64,000 bases of DNA from Capsulimonas corticalis (GCF_003574315.2 NZ_AP025739.1:3968001-4032000), one strand, 5' to 3'; shown: positions 7,753 through 22,857, counted from the stretch's first letter. Program-made: numbers and translations. Notes: generated from the letters alone by a model not told the origin.

Positions 7753-8604
7753 ATGACCACGGACAGCGGACGGCGAAACACAGCCACCCGGCGTACGACT
7801 TTTCGCGCAGCAGCGACACTGATTGCGACCGCCGCCATTGGCGGGGCGATCGCCACAAACGCCATGGCGGCGGCCGAGCATACTCTGGCCGGCATCCGGG
7901 TCTTTAGCTCGTCGAGCGCCGTCCTGAAAAAGTTCGGCAGTCCGGATGAAGTCCGTGTCGGACAGTTCACGACCGGCGCTCCCGGTCTCGCCATTCCTGG
8001 CGGCACGGGCGCGGCGGGCGGCCCGGGCGCTCCTGGCGGCGGCGGCGGTTATCCGGGAGCGAGCGGCGGTGGTTACCCCGGCGCGAGCGGCGGCGGCTAT
8101 CCGGGCGCCCCGAGCGGCGGCGGTGGTTATCCTGGCGCGAGCGGCGGCGGCTATCCGGGCGCTCCAAGCGGCGGCGACGATTCTCCCGGCGCTCTTCCTG
8201 GTCTGAGCGGCGGCCCTGGCGGCGCTCCCGGTGAGTTTGGCGGCGCGCCCGGCGGCGGCGGTTATCCCGGCGCGGGCGGCAGCCAGAGCGGCATGGCCAT
8301 CGCGCAGAAGAGCAGCGTCACGTGGATCTACGATCGGCCCGACGGCGGATCGCTGGAGTTCACGATGTCCTCCGACGGCCGCGTGGTGCAGATCCACGCC
8401 TCCGGCTTCAAAGGCGCTGTCCGCACCGACAAGGGCGTGGCGCTGGGCATGAAGCTGAGCCAGGTCAACGATAAGTACGGCTACCCGGAATCGCAGTTCA
8501 TTACCGGGAAGATCCTGACCGAAAACTACACGGAGCGGTCGCACGCCGCCTTCCAGTTCTACAATGGACGCCTGGTCGGCATCATCGTCGCGGCCGTGGA
8601 ATAA
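7753..8604 (+). CDS. Secreted Gly-rich protein with GGGYPGA-type repeats
   Basis: 283 residues from ATG 7753 (GGAGG 7 bp upstream; earlier in-frame ATGs lack a site). A signal peptide with an Arg-rich N-region and Ala-rich core ends near residue 40 (AMA-AA). Then a 40-residue segment (VLKKFGSPDEV), then about 95 residues of Gly/Pro/Tyr repeats such as GGGYPGAS and GYPGAPSGG, then a 100-residue C-terminal domain with YGYPESQF and RLVGIIV. The KFGSPDEV / KYGYPES pair looks like two halves of a small BamE/SmpA-like fold split by the repeat, which is my inference. Function unknown; probably a surface or matrix protein. A TATAAT at 7648-7653 may be its -10. Confidence 0.75.
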   Translation: MTTDSGRRNTATRRTTFRAAATLIATAAIGGAIATNAMAAAEHTLAGIRVFSSSSAVLKKFGSPDEVRVGQFTTGAPGLAIPGGTGAAGGPGAPGGGGGYPGASGGGYPGASGGGYPGAPSGGGGYPGASGGGYPGAPSGGDDSPGALPGLSGGPGGAPGEFGGAPGGGGYPGAGGSQSGMAIAQKSSVTWIYDRPDGGSLEFTMSSDGRVVQIHASGFKGAVRTDKGVALGMKLSQVNDKYGYPESQFITGKILTENYTERSHAAFQFYNGRLVGIIVAAVE

Positions 8605-8631
8605 GCAAGATCGGCGGCGGGCGGGAGATTT

Positions 8632-10437
8632 ATGGCCGATCGAAGTGAGATTGACGATATTCGGGCGCGAACCGATATCGTTTCGGTCGTCGAACAATAT
8701 GTGACTTTGAAACGGGCGGGCAGGAACCTGAAAGGTCTCTGCCCGTTCCATAACGAAAAGTCGCCGTCGTTTCAGGTCAACTCGGATCTTGGCATTTGGA
8801 AATGCTTTGGCCAATGCAACGAGGGCGGCGACGTCATTAAGTTCGTCCAGAAAATTGAGAACCTCTCCTTCCAAGAAGCGCTGGAGCGTTTGGCGCTCGC
8901 CGCCGGAGTCACCCTTTCACGCGGACAAAACCAGTATCATCACTCTGCTGAGCCGAACGAGCGTGACCGAATATATAAGGTAAACGCTCTTGCGACTCGG
9001 TACTATCAAGATATGCTCAAGCGCTCGCCAGTGGCGCAGGAGTATCTGCAAAAGCGCGGGATCGCCCACGCCGCGCAGGAAGCGTTCCTGATCGGTTTCG
9101 CGCCGGACGCCTGGGATGGTCTTGTCACACATCTGGCGCAGCAGCGCGTGCCGTCGGCGGACGCGGAGCTGGCGGGCCTCGTTTCAAAATCGGACCGAGG
9201 CGGGTATTTTGATAAACTACGAGGCCGGCTGATTTTTCCGATTTTGGACGTTCAGGAGCGGCCAGTCGCCTTCGGGGGACGCCTGATCGAGGAGGCCAAA
9301 CCCGGACAGCCCAAATACTGGAACTCGCCGGAAACGCCGGCGTTCGTCAAGAGCCGCACGCTCTACGGCCTTTGGCGGGCGCGTAAGGCGATCGCGGAGC
9401 GCGGGCAGGCCGTGATCGTCGAAGGCTATACCGATGTCGTGGCGGCGCATCAGGCGGGCTTTGAGAACGTGGTGGCCACGCTCGGGACGTCGCTGACGGA
9501 AGAGCATGTAAAAGTTTTGGCGCGTCTGGCGCAATCCGTGGTATTATCCTTTGATGCGGACTCCGCGGGACTGCAAGCGGCGTTCCGCGCCGCGAAGATC
9601 TTCGAAGCTCAGGAAGTCGAAGTCAAAGTTTTGGATCTTCCCGTGGGGGAGGACCCGGACAGCCTGCTGAGAGCCGGCCGGCGTCAGACGTTTTTGGAGG
9701 CCGTGGAAAAGGCCGTCCCGATGGTGGAGTATCGCATCCGCCAGCTCGTGCGTCAAATGCCGCATGACACGGACAACGATCGGATCGCGCTCTTCCGAAA
9801 GGCGCTGCCGGTCCTGGCGAGCGTCACCAGCGTGATCGAGCGTGAGCCTTACATTCGTATTCTCGCGCCGTACCATCCGCAGTATTCATACGGCGCCGCT
9901 TATGCGGAAGATCAGATCCGCGAGGATGTGAAGGCGTATCAAAGCGGACACGCCGGTTCCGACGGCGCCGTGCAGCATGCGCCGCCGTCCGGAGAGATGG
10001 ACGCTCATCGGCGACCGACCGAGCCCGCGAAGCTCGACGCAACCGGCGTTGCGGAGCACGAATTGCTGCGCGCCCTGGTTTCCGGCGACCCGGAACTTTC
10101 GCTGTACGTTTATGGTTCCATACGTCCAGAGGCGTTCTTCAGCGTGGATGCGCGGGCAATCGCCGACCGTCTTTACACCCAGTACGTCCGGACCGGCGCG
10201 TTCAACGCCGCCGTTCTTGTGAGTGAGCTGGAGGACGCCGGCCAGCAGAATGTTTTGACCGCGCTGCTGATGGACGAGAAGGCGCCCTTAAATCTGAAGG
10301 CGCTTGAAGACAGCGTCGGCCATCTGAAAAATAAAGTCGACAATATCGAACGCGAAAAGCTTCGCGAGCGTATTGATAGTGGGAACGCGACGAGAGAAGA
10401 GATGAGGAGCTTCACACTTCTTTTTGGGAAGAAGTGA
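8632..10437 (+). CDS. dnaG: DNA primase DnaG
   Basis: 601 residues. Synthesises RNA primers for chromosomal replication with the DnaB helicase. An N-terminal CHC2 zinc-binding domain (C37, H40, C58, C62), a primase core, then the TOPRIM domain with the [15 protein letters not shown] motif near residues 260-275 and SFDADSAG near 305 that chelates metal. The C-terminal ~170 residues fit the helicase-interaction domain. The second zinc pair is C-x3-C (CFGQC) and not the common C-x2-C. It is followed by rpoD in the conserved macromolecular synthesis order, here without rpsU. Confidence 0.96.
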   Translation: MADRSEIDDIRARTDIVSVVEQYVTLKRAGRNLKGLCPFHNEKSPSFQVNSDLGIWKCFGQCNEGGDVIKFVQKIENLSFQEALERLALAAGVTLSRGQNQYHHSAEPNERDRIYKVNALATRYYQDMLKRSPVAQEYLQKRGIAHAAQEAFLIGFAPDAWDGLVTHLAQQRVPSADAELAGLVSKSDRGGYFDKLRGRLIFPILDVQERPVAFGGRLIEEAKPGQPKYWNSPETPAFVKSRTLYGLWRARKAIAERGQAVIVEGYTDVVAAHQAGFENVVATLGTSLTEEHVKVLARLAQSVVLSFDADSAGLQAAFRAAKIFEAQEVEVKVLDLPVGEDPDSLLRAGRRQTFLEAVEKAVPMVEYRIRQLVRQMPHDTDNDRIALFRKALPVLASVTSVIEREPYIRILAPYHPQYSYGAAYAEDQIREDVKAYQSGHAGSDGAVQHAPPSGEMDAHRRPTEPAKLDATGVAEHELLRALVSGDPELSLYVYGSIRPEAFFSVDARAIADRLYTQYVRTGAFNAAVLVSELEDAGQQNVLTALLMDEKAPLNLKALEDSVGHLKNKVDNIEREKLRERIDSGNATREEMRSFTLLFGKK

Positions 10438-10513
10438 AGTCACTCAACTTTTCGCACGGCAGGCTGAAGGGGACCGAAATCGCCTTGGACGCCTAGGAAC
10501 AGGGGAAGAACAG

Positions 10514-11689
10514 GTGCCGACAAAGGAACTTTGCGATGTGGCAACCGAGTCTGTAATGAGCAACGATTCGAAAATCTCCGGCAGCGATAATATCCAGCGG
10601 CTGCTCAGTCAGGGCCGCCAAAACGGCGCCGTGACGTACGATGAGATCAGCGACGTCATGGGAAACCAGACGGAAGTTGGCGTCGATCAGCTTGAAGACG
10701 TACTGCAGTTTCTCTCGGACGAGGGCGTGCAGGTCGTCAACAAAGCCAAGGAATACGCCTCCGCCGTCGGCGCCGAAGATGTTCGGCTGCGTGACGATTC
10801 CGCCTCCTCGCTCGCCGACGCCGATGTCGCCGAAGAAGAGCTCTCAGCGATGGAGGGGATGCCGCTCGACGACTCCGTCCGGATGTGGCTGCGGGAAATC
10901 GGCCGCACTCACCTGCTGTCGCTCGAAGAAGAGATCCGCCTGGCCAAGCGCATTGAGCGCGGCGACAACGAAGCCAAGGAAATTCTGACACAAGCGAACT
11001 TGCGTCTAGTTGTGTCAATTGCAAAACGATACACGCTTCGCGGCATGTCCTTCCCCGATCTCATCCAAGAAGGCAACATCGGCCTGATCCGCGCCGTCGA
11101 GAAATTCGACTACCGCAAGGGCTATAAATTCAGCACCTACGCCACCTGGTGGATCCGTCAGGCGATCACGCGCGCCATTGCCGACCAGGGCCGCACGATC
11201 CGTATCCCCGTCCACATGGTGGAGACGATCAACCGCCTCGTGAAGACAAGCGGCCAGCTTCTGCAAGAACTCGGTCGTGAGCCGACCTTGGAAGAGCTGG
11301 GCAAGGAGCTTGAGCTCCCGATTGAACGCGTCTCCGAGATCATTCGTATCGCCCCCGAGCCGCTGTCCCTCGAAACGCCGATCGGCGAAGAGGAAGACAG
11401 CCACCTCTCGGATTTCCTTCAGGACAACGACTCGACCTCACCCACGGAATCGGCGACCTTTGTTGTCCTCCGCGAGAAGATCGAAGAAGCCCTGGACCAG
11501 TTGACCACCCGGGAGCGCGACGTCCTCAAAATGCGTTTCGGCCTGGACGACGGCTACCCGCACACATTGGAGGAAGTGGGCAAACACTTCCAGGTGACCC
11601 GCGAGCGTATCCGCCAGATTGAAGCGAAGGCGCTCAAAAAACTGCGCCACCCGAACCGCTGCCGCCGGCTGCGTGATTATATTGAATAG
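10514..11689 (+). CDS. rpoD: Housekeeping RNA polymerase sigma factor RpoD
   Basis: 391 residues from GTG 10514, preferred because AGGGGA sits 7 bp before it; the longer frame from 10424 overlaps dnaG and an ATG at 10556 has no binding site. Region 1.1-like helices occupy residues 20-60, region 1.2 [11 protein letters not shown], region 2 [12 protein letters not shown]...[17 protein letters not shown] (split around gaps), region 3 [10 protein letters not shown], and region 4 with [20 protein letters not shown]. No large non-conserved insertion is present. It directs RNA polymerase to the TTGACA/TATAAT promoters seen throughout this window. A terminator follows. Confidence 0.96.
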   Translation: MPTKELCDVATESVMSNDSKISGSDNIQRLLSQGRQNGAVTYDEISDVMGNQTEVGVDQLEDVLQFLSDEGVQVVNKAKEYASAVGAEDVRLRDDSASSLADADVAEEELSAMEGMPLDDSVRMWLREIGRTHLLSLEEEIRLAKRIERGDNEAKEILTQANLRLVVSIAKRYTLRGMSFPDLIQEGNIGLIRAVEKFDYRKGYKFSTYATWWIRQAITRAIADQGRTIRIPVHMVETINRLVKTSGQLLQELGREPTLEELGKELELPIERVSEIIRIAPEPLSLETPIGEEEDSHLSDFLQDNDSTSPTESATFVVLREKIEEALDQLTTRERDVLKMRFGLDDGYPHTLEEVGKHFQVTRERIRQIEAKALKKLRHPNRCRRLRDYIE

Positions 11690-11701
11690 AGTGAAATGAG
11701 C

Positions 11702-11735
11702 AAGCGCCTTCGTCGAGAGACGGAGGCGCTTTTTT
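11702..11735 (+). terminator. Rho-independent terminator after rpoD
   Basis: 13-bp stem (11702-11714 with 11719-11731, one G-T type mismatch) with GAGA loop, followed by a run of T to 11735. Starts 12 bp after the rpoD stop. Confidence 0.9.
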
Positions 11736-11829
11736 CGTGACCTATCCCGGCCCCATCCCCTCAACTCGCTTTGGCTCGTTTGTCCCCTTTCCCGGCTTCG
11801 GCCTGGGTCCTACCTACCGCGTGCTCCCT

Positions 11830-11980
11830 GGCAAACCCACCCCGGCCCTGCGGGCCACCCCTCCCGCGACGGGAAGGGTTATTTCAGAGCGTGTTATCGC
11901 AGATGGCTTTCGTAAGAGGCAGTCTTACAAACCCTTCCCGTCGCGGGATGGGTGGCCCGCAGGGCCGGGGTGGGTTTGCC
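11830..11980. repeat. Long palindromic repeat, copy 3
   Basis: Arms 11830-11880 and 11930-11980 (51 bp, one mismatch) with a 49-bp centre nearly identical to that of copy 1. The outer arm reads GGCCCTGCGGGCC instead of GGCGCTTCGCGCC, changed on both sides. It lies between rpoD and the 3' end of the convergent gpsA gene, 11 bp from the gpsA stop. A 13-bp stretch (GGTCCTACCTACC, 11806-11818) just outside is shared in complement with sequence beside copy 1 (about 479-490). Confidence 0.92.
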
Positions 11981-11991
11981 CCGAGGCCCCT

Positions 11992-13008
11992 TTAATTCCC
12001 AAACTCATCCCGCGCGGCGCGGGTCATCAGTTCTTCCACGGCGACCGCCGCCGACACGCCTTCGTGCAGCACGGCGTTGATCGCCGCGAAAACGGGGGTC
12101 TGGACTTGGTAGCGGCGGCTCAATACCTGGGCGGCGCGCGCGGTTGGGACGCCTTCGGCGGCTTGGTGGAGCTCGGTCAGGATCTCCTCGATGGATTTGC
12201 GCTGGGCGAGCCCGAGACCGACGCGGTAGTTGCGCGAGAGGCGGGAGGCGGCGGTCGCCATGAGGTCGCCGACGCCGGAGAGGCCGAGGAAGGTGAGGGC
12301 TTTGCCGCCGGTGGCGACGCCGAGCTGGGTCATTTCGATCAGGCCGCGCGACATCAGGGCCGCTTTGGTGTTATCGCCGAAGCCAAGGCCGTCCGAGATG
12401 CCGGCGCCGATCGCGAGCACATTTTTCAAGGCGCCGCCAAGCTCCACGCCTTTGACGTCCGTGTTGGTGTAGACGCGGAAGGTGCGCTCGGTCATGAGCA
12501 TCTCCTGCGCGGAGCGGGCGATCTGCGGATCGTAGCTGGCGACGACTGTCGCGGTCGGGACGCCGTGAGAAAGCTCGGTGGCGAGGTTTGGGCCGGAGAG
12601 CACGGCGAGTCCCGCGTAGGGGACATCGCTGAGAAGCGTGGTGATCTGTTCGGAGGTCGTGAAACCGGTGTCGGCCTCCAAGCCCTTGCAGGCGCTCAGG
12701 ATGCTCGTGCGCGGCTGGAGGAAGTCGGCGGCTTCGGAGACCACGGAGCGGACGCCGTCGGAGGCGACCGCGACGATGATCCAGTGCGCGTCGTGAACGG
12801 CTTCCTTCATGGACGCCGTGGGAGCGACCGTCTCGCCAAGCGGCGTCTCCGGCAGATATTTCGGATTGCGGCCCTGGGCCTTGATCGCTTCGATCAGTTC
12901 GCTGTCCCGATCCCAAAGCGACACATGATACTGTTTCCCGCCGAGCAGATACGCCAGCGCGCTGCCCCAGCTCCCGGCTCCCAGAATAGCGATTCGCTCT
13001 TGTTCCAT
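11992..13008 (-). CDS. gpsA: NAD(P)-dependent glycerol-3-phosphate dehydrogenase
   Basis: 338 residues from ATG 13008, selected because GGGGAGAAG precedes it by about 7 bp; an in-frame ATG at 13026 would add 6 residues. It reduces dihydroxyacetone phosphate to sn-glycerol 3-phosphate for phospholipid synthesis. The N-terminal dinucleotide fold has GAGSWGSALA; SACKGLE carries the conserved lysine region, and GVELGGALKNVLAIGAGI and GLSGVGDLMATA are the C-terminal catalytic-domain signatures. Monocistronic by context, divergent from rpoB. Confidence 0.96.
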   Translation of the reverse strand: MEQERIAILGAGSWGSALAYLLGGKQYHVSLWDRDSELIEAIKAQGRNPKYLPETPLGETVAPTASMKEAVHDAHWIIVAVASDGVRSVVSEAADFLQPRTSILSACKGLEADTGFTTSEQITTLLSDVPYAGLAVLSGPNLATELSHGVPTATVVASYDPQIARSAQEMLMTERTFRVYTNTDVKGVELGGALKNVLAIGAGISDGLGFGDNTKAALMSRGLIEMTQLGVATGGKALTFLGLSGVGDLMATAASRLSRNYRVGLGLAQRKSIEEILTELHQAAEGVPTARAAQVLSRRYQVQTPVFAAINAVLHEGVSAAVAVEELMTRAARDEFGN

Positions 13009-13132
13009 CGTGAATCTTCTCCCCATCGTCTTTGCGGGCGCCGCCGCGAAGGATTCGAGGCGCGCCGTGCGGGCCTTATTATACTTGAAAACAGCTCTGG
13101 TGAAAATAATAGGATTATTTTCACAGGGGCTC

Positions 13133-13161
13133 TTGACATCCCATAGATGGTGTGGTAGGAT
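13133..13161 (+). promoter_or_regulatory. Promoter of rpoBC
   Basis: Perfect TTGACA (13133-13138), 17-bp spacer, TAGGAT (13156-13161), about 27 bp upstream of the AGGAGGT ribosome binding site. The usual rplKAJL genes are not upstream, so rpoB is transcribed from this promoter. Confidence 0.88.
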
Positions 13162-13194
13162 GTACGTTCGTGCGTTGGCACAGGAGGTCTAGGT

Positions 13195-17349
<4,155 letters not shown>

Positions 17350-17609
17350 TCTGATATCGCTCTCGCGGCGTTTTGAAAGCGCCGCGAGAGCGGGACACGA
17401 AAGATCTGATTTCCGGCAACCCATAATCCTGCCGGGGAGCCTTCCGTCCCGTCTGGGGCGGAAGGTTTTCCTGGTGAACGCCTCCCTCCTCCCGGAATGG
17501 CCACGGGAGGGCGAGAGTGTTGAGTCGTCGCTCGTTGGTTCTAGCACCCAATGGGCACGGCGGCGTCGCCGGAATTGTCTGTATCGGCTGTTTGGAGAAT
17601 TGAAACAAC
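17350..17609 (+). promoter_or_regulatory. rpoB-rpoC intergenic region with two hairpins
   Basis: 260 bp without a gene, unusually long for rpoB-rpoC. It contains a 12-bp perfect stem with 9-nt loop (17359-17370 with 17380-17391) and a second hairpin (17440-17450 with 17455-17465, GTCT loop) followed by TTTT, which looks like an attenuator or partial terminator. A third CTCCCG/CGGGAG stem lies near 17489-17512. Confidence 0.55.
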
Positions 17610-20600
17610 ATGACGGATGCCAGCGCATTTGACAAAATTCGTATCGGAATTGCGTCCCCCGCCGAAATTCGCGCCTGGTCCTACGGCGAAGTGAAGAAGC
17701 CGGAGACCATCAACTACCGCACCTTTAAGCCCGAGCGCGACGGTCTCTTCTGCGAGCGTATCTTCGGACCCGTCAAGGACTGGGAATGCCACTGCGGCCG
17801 TTATAAGAAGGTCAAGTTTAAGGGCATCATCTGCGACCGCTGCGGCGTGGAAGTCACGCGGTCCAAGGTTCGCCGCGAGCGCATGGGCCACATTGAGCTC
17901 GCCGCGCCCGTCTGCCATATTTGGTATCTCAAGGGCGTTCCGTCGCCGCTCTCGCTGCTGCTGGACATCTCCCCGCGGCCGCTGGAGAAGGTGCTTTATT
18001 TCGCCTCCTACATCGTGACCTACGTCGATCGCGGCCGCATCAACAACGAGATGTCGGAATATCGCGCGGCGCTGGACGAGAAGATCCGCGATTCCGAAGA
18101 GCAGCGCGACCTTGACATTGAGGAAGCCCGTATCGAGGCTGGCCGCGAGATCAAGTCGCACGAAGAAGGCGCCGAGCCGGAGCCCGTCTCGCAGGTCATC
18201 ATCAACGAGGACGGCGAACTGGTCGAGAGCGAAGAGCTGATCGAGCCGGCGGCCGTCGAGATCTGGGACGCCGCGCGGATCAAAGACCGCAACAAGCACC
18301 TGGACGAAGAGATCAAGGACATTGAGAAGGACTCTGCGGAGTCCATCCAGTCCCTGCGCGACGCGCTGACCCTTCTGGACGAAAAAGTCGAGAAGCGCAT
18401 GCTGCTCGCCGAAGACGACTACCGCAAGCTGGAGTCGCTGCTGGACGTTCTGAGCGAGAAGCTGGACCGGGACATGGGCGAAGTCGTCCGCGCCGGTCTT
18501 GGCGGCGCCGCCGTCAAGGAGCTTCTGGCGGAGATCGACCTGGACAAGCTCGCCCGGGAGCTTCGCCACGAGATCACCCAGACCCAGGGCCCGAAGCGCG
18601 CCCGCGCCATCAAGCGCCTGGAAGTGACCGAGGCGTTCATCACGTCCAAGTCGCGGCCGGAGTGGATGATTCTGGACGCCGTGCCGGTCATTTCGCCGGA
18701 GCTTCGCCCGATGGTGCAGCTCGACGGCGGACGCTTCGCCACGTCCGACCTGAACGACCTGTACCGCCGCATCATCAACCGCAACAACCGCCTGAAGAAG
18801 ATCACGGAGATCCGGGCGCCTGAGAGCATCGTCAATCACGAAAAGCGCCTGCTGCAGGAAGCCGTTGACGCGCTGATCGACAACGGACGCCGGACGCGCC
18901 CGGTCGTCGGCTCGAACAACCGACCCCTCAAGTCGCTTTCGGACATGCTCAAGGGTAAGGAAGGCCGCTTCCGAAAGAACCTTCTCGGAAAGCGCGTCGA
19001 CTACTCGGGACGCTCCGTCATCGTCGTCGGCCCGCGCCTGCTTCTGCACCAGTGCGGTCTGCCCAAGGAAATGGCGATCGAGCTCTTCAAGCCGTTCGTG
19101 ATGAAGGCGCTGGTTGAGCGCAACTATACGAGCAACATCAAGACGGCCAAGCGCATGATCGACAAGCTAAAGCCCGAAGTCTGGGACGCGCTGGAAGACG
19201 TCATTCGCGAGCACCCGGTCCTGCTGAACCGCGCTCCGACCCTGCACCGCCTTGGGATCCAGGCCTTTGAGCCCGTGCTCGTGGACGGCAAGGCCATCCA
19301 GGTGCACCCGCTTGTCTGCCACGCCTTCAACGCTGACTTCGACGGCGACCAGATGGCCGTCCACGTGCCGCTTTCGGCGAGCGCGCAGGCGGAAGCCCGC
19401 ATCCTGATGCTTTCGACGCATAACCTGTTCTCGCCCGCCAACGGCAGCCCGATCGTCGCGCCGGCGCAGGACATGGTTCTGGGCAGCTACTATCTGACGA
19501 TGATGCGCGAAGGGGAGCCCACGAAGCCCTTCTTCGCCAGCGCCGACGAAGCCGCCCTCGCGTTCGACACGCAGACGATCGAGCTGCACGAGCCGATCGA
19601 CGTCTATCTGAAGCAGGGCGACGACGAGCATCGCACCTTGACCCGCACGACCGTGGGCCGGATCTTGTTCAGCAACATCCTGCCGACCAACATGCGCTAT
19701 GTCAATAAGCTGATGAACAAGAAGGGGCTCGGCGAGCTGATCGCGCGCTGCCACCGCACCAACGGCGACGAGCGCACGATTATCCTTCTGGACGAGTTGA
19801 AGGCTCTGGGCTTCCGTGAGGCGACCAAGGCGGGCATGACCGTAGCGATTACGGACATGGACGTTCCTGAGAAGCGCAACGAGATCCTGAAGTATACGGA
19901 AGAGGAAGTCAAGAAGCTCAACCGCAGCTACCAGCGCGGCCTGATCACCTCCGGCGAGCGCAAAGAGCGCGTACTGGAATCGTGGCAGAAGGCGGCGAAG
20001 GACGTCGGTGAGGCGATCTTCGAGAACATCGACCGGTACAACCCGATCTTCATGTTCACCGACTCCAGCGCTCGCGGCACACGCGGCCAGGTCACGCAGC
20101 TCAGCGGCATGCGCGGCGTTATGTCCGACCCGTTCGGCAACATGATCGAAGACCTCCCCGTGAAGTCCAACTTCCACGAAGGCCTTTCGACCCTGGAGTA
20201 CTTCGTTTCGACGCACGGCGCCCGTAAGGGTCTTGCGGACACCGCGCTTCGCACCGCCGACGCTGGTTACCTGACGCGCCGCCTGGTGGATGTGTCGCAG
20301 GAAGTCATCGTTCGCGACGCCGACTGCAATACGGAGATGGGAATCTACGTTGAGGAGATCCGGGACAGCGGCGAAGTGATTGAGCCGCTCAACCAGCGCA
20401 TCTACGGCCGCTTCGCCCTCGTGGACATCGCCTATCCGGCGAGTCATGAGAAGGCGGGGGAGATCATCGTCGCCAAGGGCGACCTGATCACCGAAGGCCT
20501 GGCGCGCGAGATTGAGGCGAGCGGACTGAAGCGCGCGGGCGTCCGCAGCCCGTTCACCTGCGAACTGCGCATGGGCATCTGCGCCAAGTGCTACGGTCTG

Positions 20601-22055
20601 GACCTGGCGAACTCCAAGCTGGTCGAACCGGGAGTCGCGGTGGGAATTATCGCCGCGCAGTCCATCGGTGAGCCGGGAACGCAGCTGACGATGCGCACCT
20701 TCCACACGGGAGGCATCGCGCAGAAGCAGCTCGTCGGCGTCGCCAACGTTCGGCAGCGCAAGCAGGAAGCCCTGAAAGAGCTGCACAACGACATCGCCAG
20801 CGGTATCGTCAACATCGATAGCCAGAAGGACGACAATGAGAAGGTTCCCGGAGCCGCCACGGTCGACCGTGAGCGTGTCCGCGCCGTCCAGGCGGTCCTG
20901 AAGGTTCTTGAGGACCAAGTCGGCGGTCTGCTTCGGGTCGTCGAGCTGTTCGAGGCTCGAAAGCCGAAGGGACAGGCGATCGTCACCGAGTACGCCGGCG
21001 AAGTCGCCGATATCGAGATGAAGGGTTTGCGCAAGGTCATCATTCACACCACGGTCGCGCTCGATGAGGGTTCGACGGTTGGTTTGAACGGTGAGAAGCT
21101 GGGCGTGGATGTTTATCTGGGCTCCGTCGATACCGAGGGAATGACCGCCGCCGCCGCCAAGCGCGCGGCTGAGATTCCCGAGAATCTGACGGCCGGCACC
21201 GAGCTGACCGAGAAGATGATCAAGAAGATGCGTGAAGTCGGCATCACCGCCGTGAAGATCCGCAAGGAGATCATGGTGCCGTACCGCGGTACGCTTCAGG
21301 TGAAGCCCGGCGATGTCGTGGAAGCGGGAGACCGCTTGACGGAAGGTCCGCTCGATCCGCAGAAGGTCCTGGAGCTCCAGGGCATCCGCGGCGTGCAGAA
21401 CTACGTTGTCCGCGAGATCCAGTCGGTGTACACGTCCCAGGGCGTCAACATCAACGACAAGCACATCGAAGTCATCGCGCGTCAGATGCTGCGCAAGCGC
21501 AAGATCAAATCGCAGGGCGACTCCGAGTTCCTGCCCGGCCAGATGGTGGACAAGTTCGAGTTCGAGGACACGAACCGCGCCATTATCGAGCGTGAGACGC
21601 CCGGTACGGAAGCGACGGCCGACTGGCTGCTGCTTGGAATCACCGAGGCGAGCCTTGCGACCGACAGCTTCCTGTCGGCGGCGAGCTTCCAGAAGACGAC
21701 CCGTGTCCTGACCGAAGCCGCCGTGCGCGGTAAGAAGGACTCGCTGGTCGGCCTGAAGGAGAACGTCATCATCGGACGTCTGATCCCGGCTGGTACGGGC
21801 CTGCCCCAGTACCGCAACTTGGAGCCGCTTCTGGAAGGCATGGACGCCGCGTCCAAGCCCGTCGGTCGCGGCAACGGCCGAGGCGGCGCCGCCGTCCTCG
21901 ACCAGGAGACGACCCTGAACGACGACGACCTCGCCGTCATCCGCGAAGCCACTGGCACCAGCGGCGACAGCCTCTCGCTCCTCGCCGAGCGCGAAGCCAT
22001 CGGCGGCGACTCCGACGCTCCGACAATCGACAACGACTCCGACTCCGCGATCTAA
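17610..22055 (+). CDS. rpoC: RNA polymerase beta prime subunit
   Basis: 1481 residues. N-terminal zinc site (C60, C62, C75, C78) in ECHCGRYK and CDRCGVEV; catalytic [15 protein letters not shown] near residue 573 coordinates the active-site Mg; second zinc site includes C-x6-CAKCYG late in the protein; trigger-loop region [16 protein letters not shown]. Between residues about 165 and 330 is a long charged segment predicted to be coiled ([17 protein letters not shown] and [14 protein letters not shown]), similar in position to insertions in Gram-positive beta prime. The C-terminus carries an acidic low-complexity tail. No obvious Shine-Dalgarno directly before the ATG. Confidence 0.97.
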   Translation: MTDASAFDKIRIGIASPAEIRAWSYGEVKKPETINYRTFKPERDGLFCERIFGPVKDWECHCGRYKKVKFKGIICDRCGVEVTRSKVRRERMGHIELAAPVCHIWYLKGVPSPLSLLLDISPRPLEKVLYFASYIVTYVDRGRINNEMSEYRAALDEKIRDSEEQRDLDIEEARIEAGREIKSHEEGAEPEPVSQVIINEDGELVESEELIEPAAVEIWDAARIKDRNKHLDEEIKDIEKDSAESIQSLRDALTLLDEKVEKRMLLAEDDYRKLESLLDVLSEKLDRDMGEVVRAGLGGAAVKELLAEIDLDKLARELRHEITQTQGPKRARAIKRLEVTEAFITSKSRPEWMILDAVPVISPELRPMVQLDGGRFATSDLNDLYRRIINRNNRLKKITEIRAPESIVNHEKRLLQEAVDALIDNGRRTRPVVGSNNRPLKSLSDMLKGKEGRFRKNLLGKRVDYSGRSVIVVGPRLLLHQCGLPKEMAIELFKPFVMKALVERNYTSNIKTAKRMIDKLKPEVWDALEDVIREHPVLLNRAPTLHRLGIQAFEPVLVDGKAIQVHPLVCHAFNADFDGDQMAVHVPLSASAQAEARILMLSTHNLFSPANGSPIVAPAQDMVLGSYYLTMMREGEPTKPFFASADEAALAFDTQTIELHEPIDVYLKQGDDEHRTLTRTTVGRILFSNILPTNMRYVNKLMNKKGLGELIARCHRTNGDERTIILLDELKALGFREATKAGMTVAITDMDVPEKRNEILKYTEEEVKKLNRSYQRGLITSGERKERVLESWQKAAKDVGEAIFENIDRYNPIFMFTDSSARGTRGQVTQLSGMRGVMSDPFGNMIEDLPVKSNFHEGLSTLEYFVSTHGARKGLADTALRTADAGYLTRRLVDVSQEVIVRDADCNTEMGIYVEEIRDSGEVIEPLNQRIYGRFALVDIAYPASHEKAGEIIVAKGDLITEGLAREIEASGLKRAGVRSPFTCELRMGICAKCYGLDLANSKLVEPGVAVGIIAAQSIGEPGTQLTMRTFHTGGIAQKQLVGVANVRQRKQEALKELHNDIASGIVNIDSQKDDNEKVPGAATVDRERVRAVQAVLKVLEDQVGGLLRVVELFEARKPKGQAIVTEYAGEVADIEMKGLRKVIIHTTVALDEGSTVGLNGEKLGVDVYLGSVDTEGMTAAAAKRAAEIPENLTAGTELTEKMIKKMREVGITAVKIRKEIMVPYRGTLQVKPGDVVEAGDRLTEGPLDPQKVLELQGIRGVQNYVVREIQSVYTSQGVNINDKHIEVIARQMLRKRKIKSQGDSEFLPGQMVDKFEFEDTNRAIIERETPGTEATADWLLLGITEASLATDSFLSAASFQKTTRVLTEAAVRGKKDSLVGLKENVIIGRLIPAGTGLPQYRNLEPLLEGMDAASKPVGRGNGRGGAAVLDQETTLNDDDLAVIREATGTSGDSLSLLAEREAIGGDSDAPTIDNDSDSAI

Positions 22056-22075
22056 GTTGCAGAGTTAAGACAGAA

Positions 22076-22110
22076 AAAGGCCGCCCCCGCAAAAGCAGGG
22101 GCGGCCTTTC
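22076..22110 (+). terminator. Rho-independent terminator after rpoC
   Basis: 15-bp stem (22076-22090 with 22095-22109) with AAAA loop and a short T run, 20 bp after the rpoC stop. It may also serve the convergent Uma2 gene. Confidence 0.88.
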
Positions 22111-22116
22111 TATTCA

Positions 22117-22722
22117 TTATAAAGGGAGCAACAAGCTTGCTACCGAAATTTCTCGCTCAATGGAAACAGGAGTAATCGATTGCTCTTCGGCAAATGTTAT
22201 GACGGTAGAGTAACCGCTTTGCGGGGTAGGGTTACGGCAGACTTCTAATTGGCGTGTCACCAAATCTAAAATCCAATACTCTGCGATATTTGCTTTCGCA
22301 AACATTGCCGCCCGAATAACACGATCACGCGGGACAAAGCCATCATAGATTTCCATCACCAAACATGTATCAAATGCAGTCGGGTGACGAAGGCTATATT
22401 CTATGTATTCACCCTGCGCTACGACAATATCCGCCTCTGGTTCGCAGTATTCATCTAATGTAAGAGGGGAGCGGGAGAAGACCGAATAATCACCCGCATA
22501 AACTTTGCGCAGTATTTCCCGAACTCGATGAATCGCGGCGTAATACGGGCGCGGTATTGAACCCACTGTTTCATAAATGACGCCATCGATGAGTTCCCAT
22601 CGCTCTTCAGGGCCAAAAATGCCGCATTCGGCCATCTTATGATACTCATCACGGTTCCAGCGCCGGGGGAGTATAATTGCTTGGGGCTTAATTGAAAGTC
22701 GACTTTGTGGCGTATGAGACAT
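22117..22722 (-). CDS. Uma2 family (DUF820) restriction-endonuclease-fold protein
   Basis: 201 residues. The family signature order is visible: RDEYHKMAECGIF, ELIDGVIYE, then EPEADIVVAQ, LVMEIYDGFV, a lysine in AMFAKANIAEYWILDL. This is the PD-(D/E)xK-like core seen in Uma2 proteins, which are numerous in Cyanobacteria, Chloroflexi and Armatimonadota; cellular role is not established. The gene is visibly more AT-rich than its neighbours and sits as a single convergent gene between rpoC and the str operon, so it may have been acquired. Confidence in the family is good, in activity low. Confidence 0.85.
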   Translation of the reverse strand: MSHTPQSRLSIKPQAIILPRRWNRDEYHKMAECGIFGPEERWELIDGVIYETVGSIPRPYYAAIHRVREILRKVYAGDYSVFSRSPLTLDEYCEPEADIVVAQGEYIEYSLRHPTAFDTCLVMEIYDGFVPRDRVIRAAMFAKANIAEYWILDLVTRQLEVCRNPTPQSGYSTVITFAEEQSITPVSIEREISVASLLLPL

Positions 22723-22822
22723 CGTAATGTGAGTCCTCCCATGACTCTGATAGCCTCATTATATCGCTGAGTGACGAAAATACGGGAATCAGAGACTATT
22801 TTATGCAGACTCAGACAAAAGC

Positions 22823-22851
22823 TTGACAAGCAGGTACCTCGGCAGTATAAT
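22823..22851 (+). promoter_or_regulatory. Consensus promoter of the str (rpsL) operon
   Basis: TTGACA (22823-22828), 17-bp spacer, TATAAT (22846-22851): a perfect housekeeping promoter. The first gene begins about 265 bp downstream. Confidence 0.92.
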
Positions 22852-22857
22852 ACTAAG

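Noticed and set aside
11737-13146. A 469-codon plus-strand frame across repeat copy 3 and gpsA
   Set aside because: It runs through the repeat and antisense to gpsA; low-complexity Gly/Arg/Asp composition and no binding site.
19167-21464. A 765-codon minus-strand frame antisense to rpoC
   Set aside because: Long antisense frames are expected opposite GC-rich codons; the frame encodes no recognisable domain and rpoC is certain.
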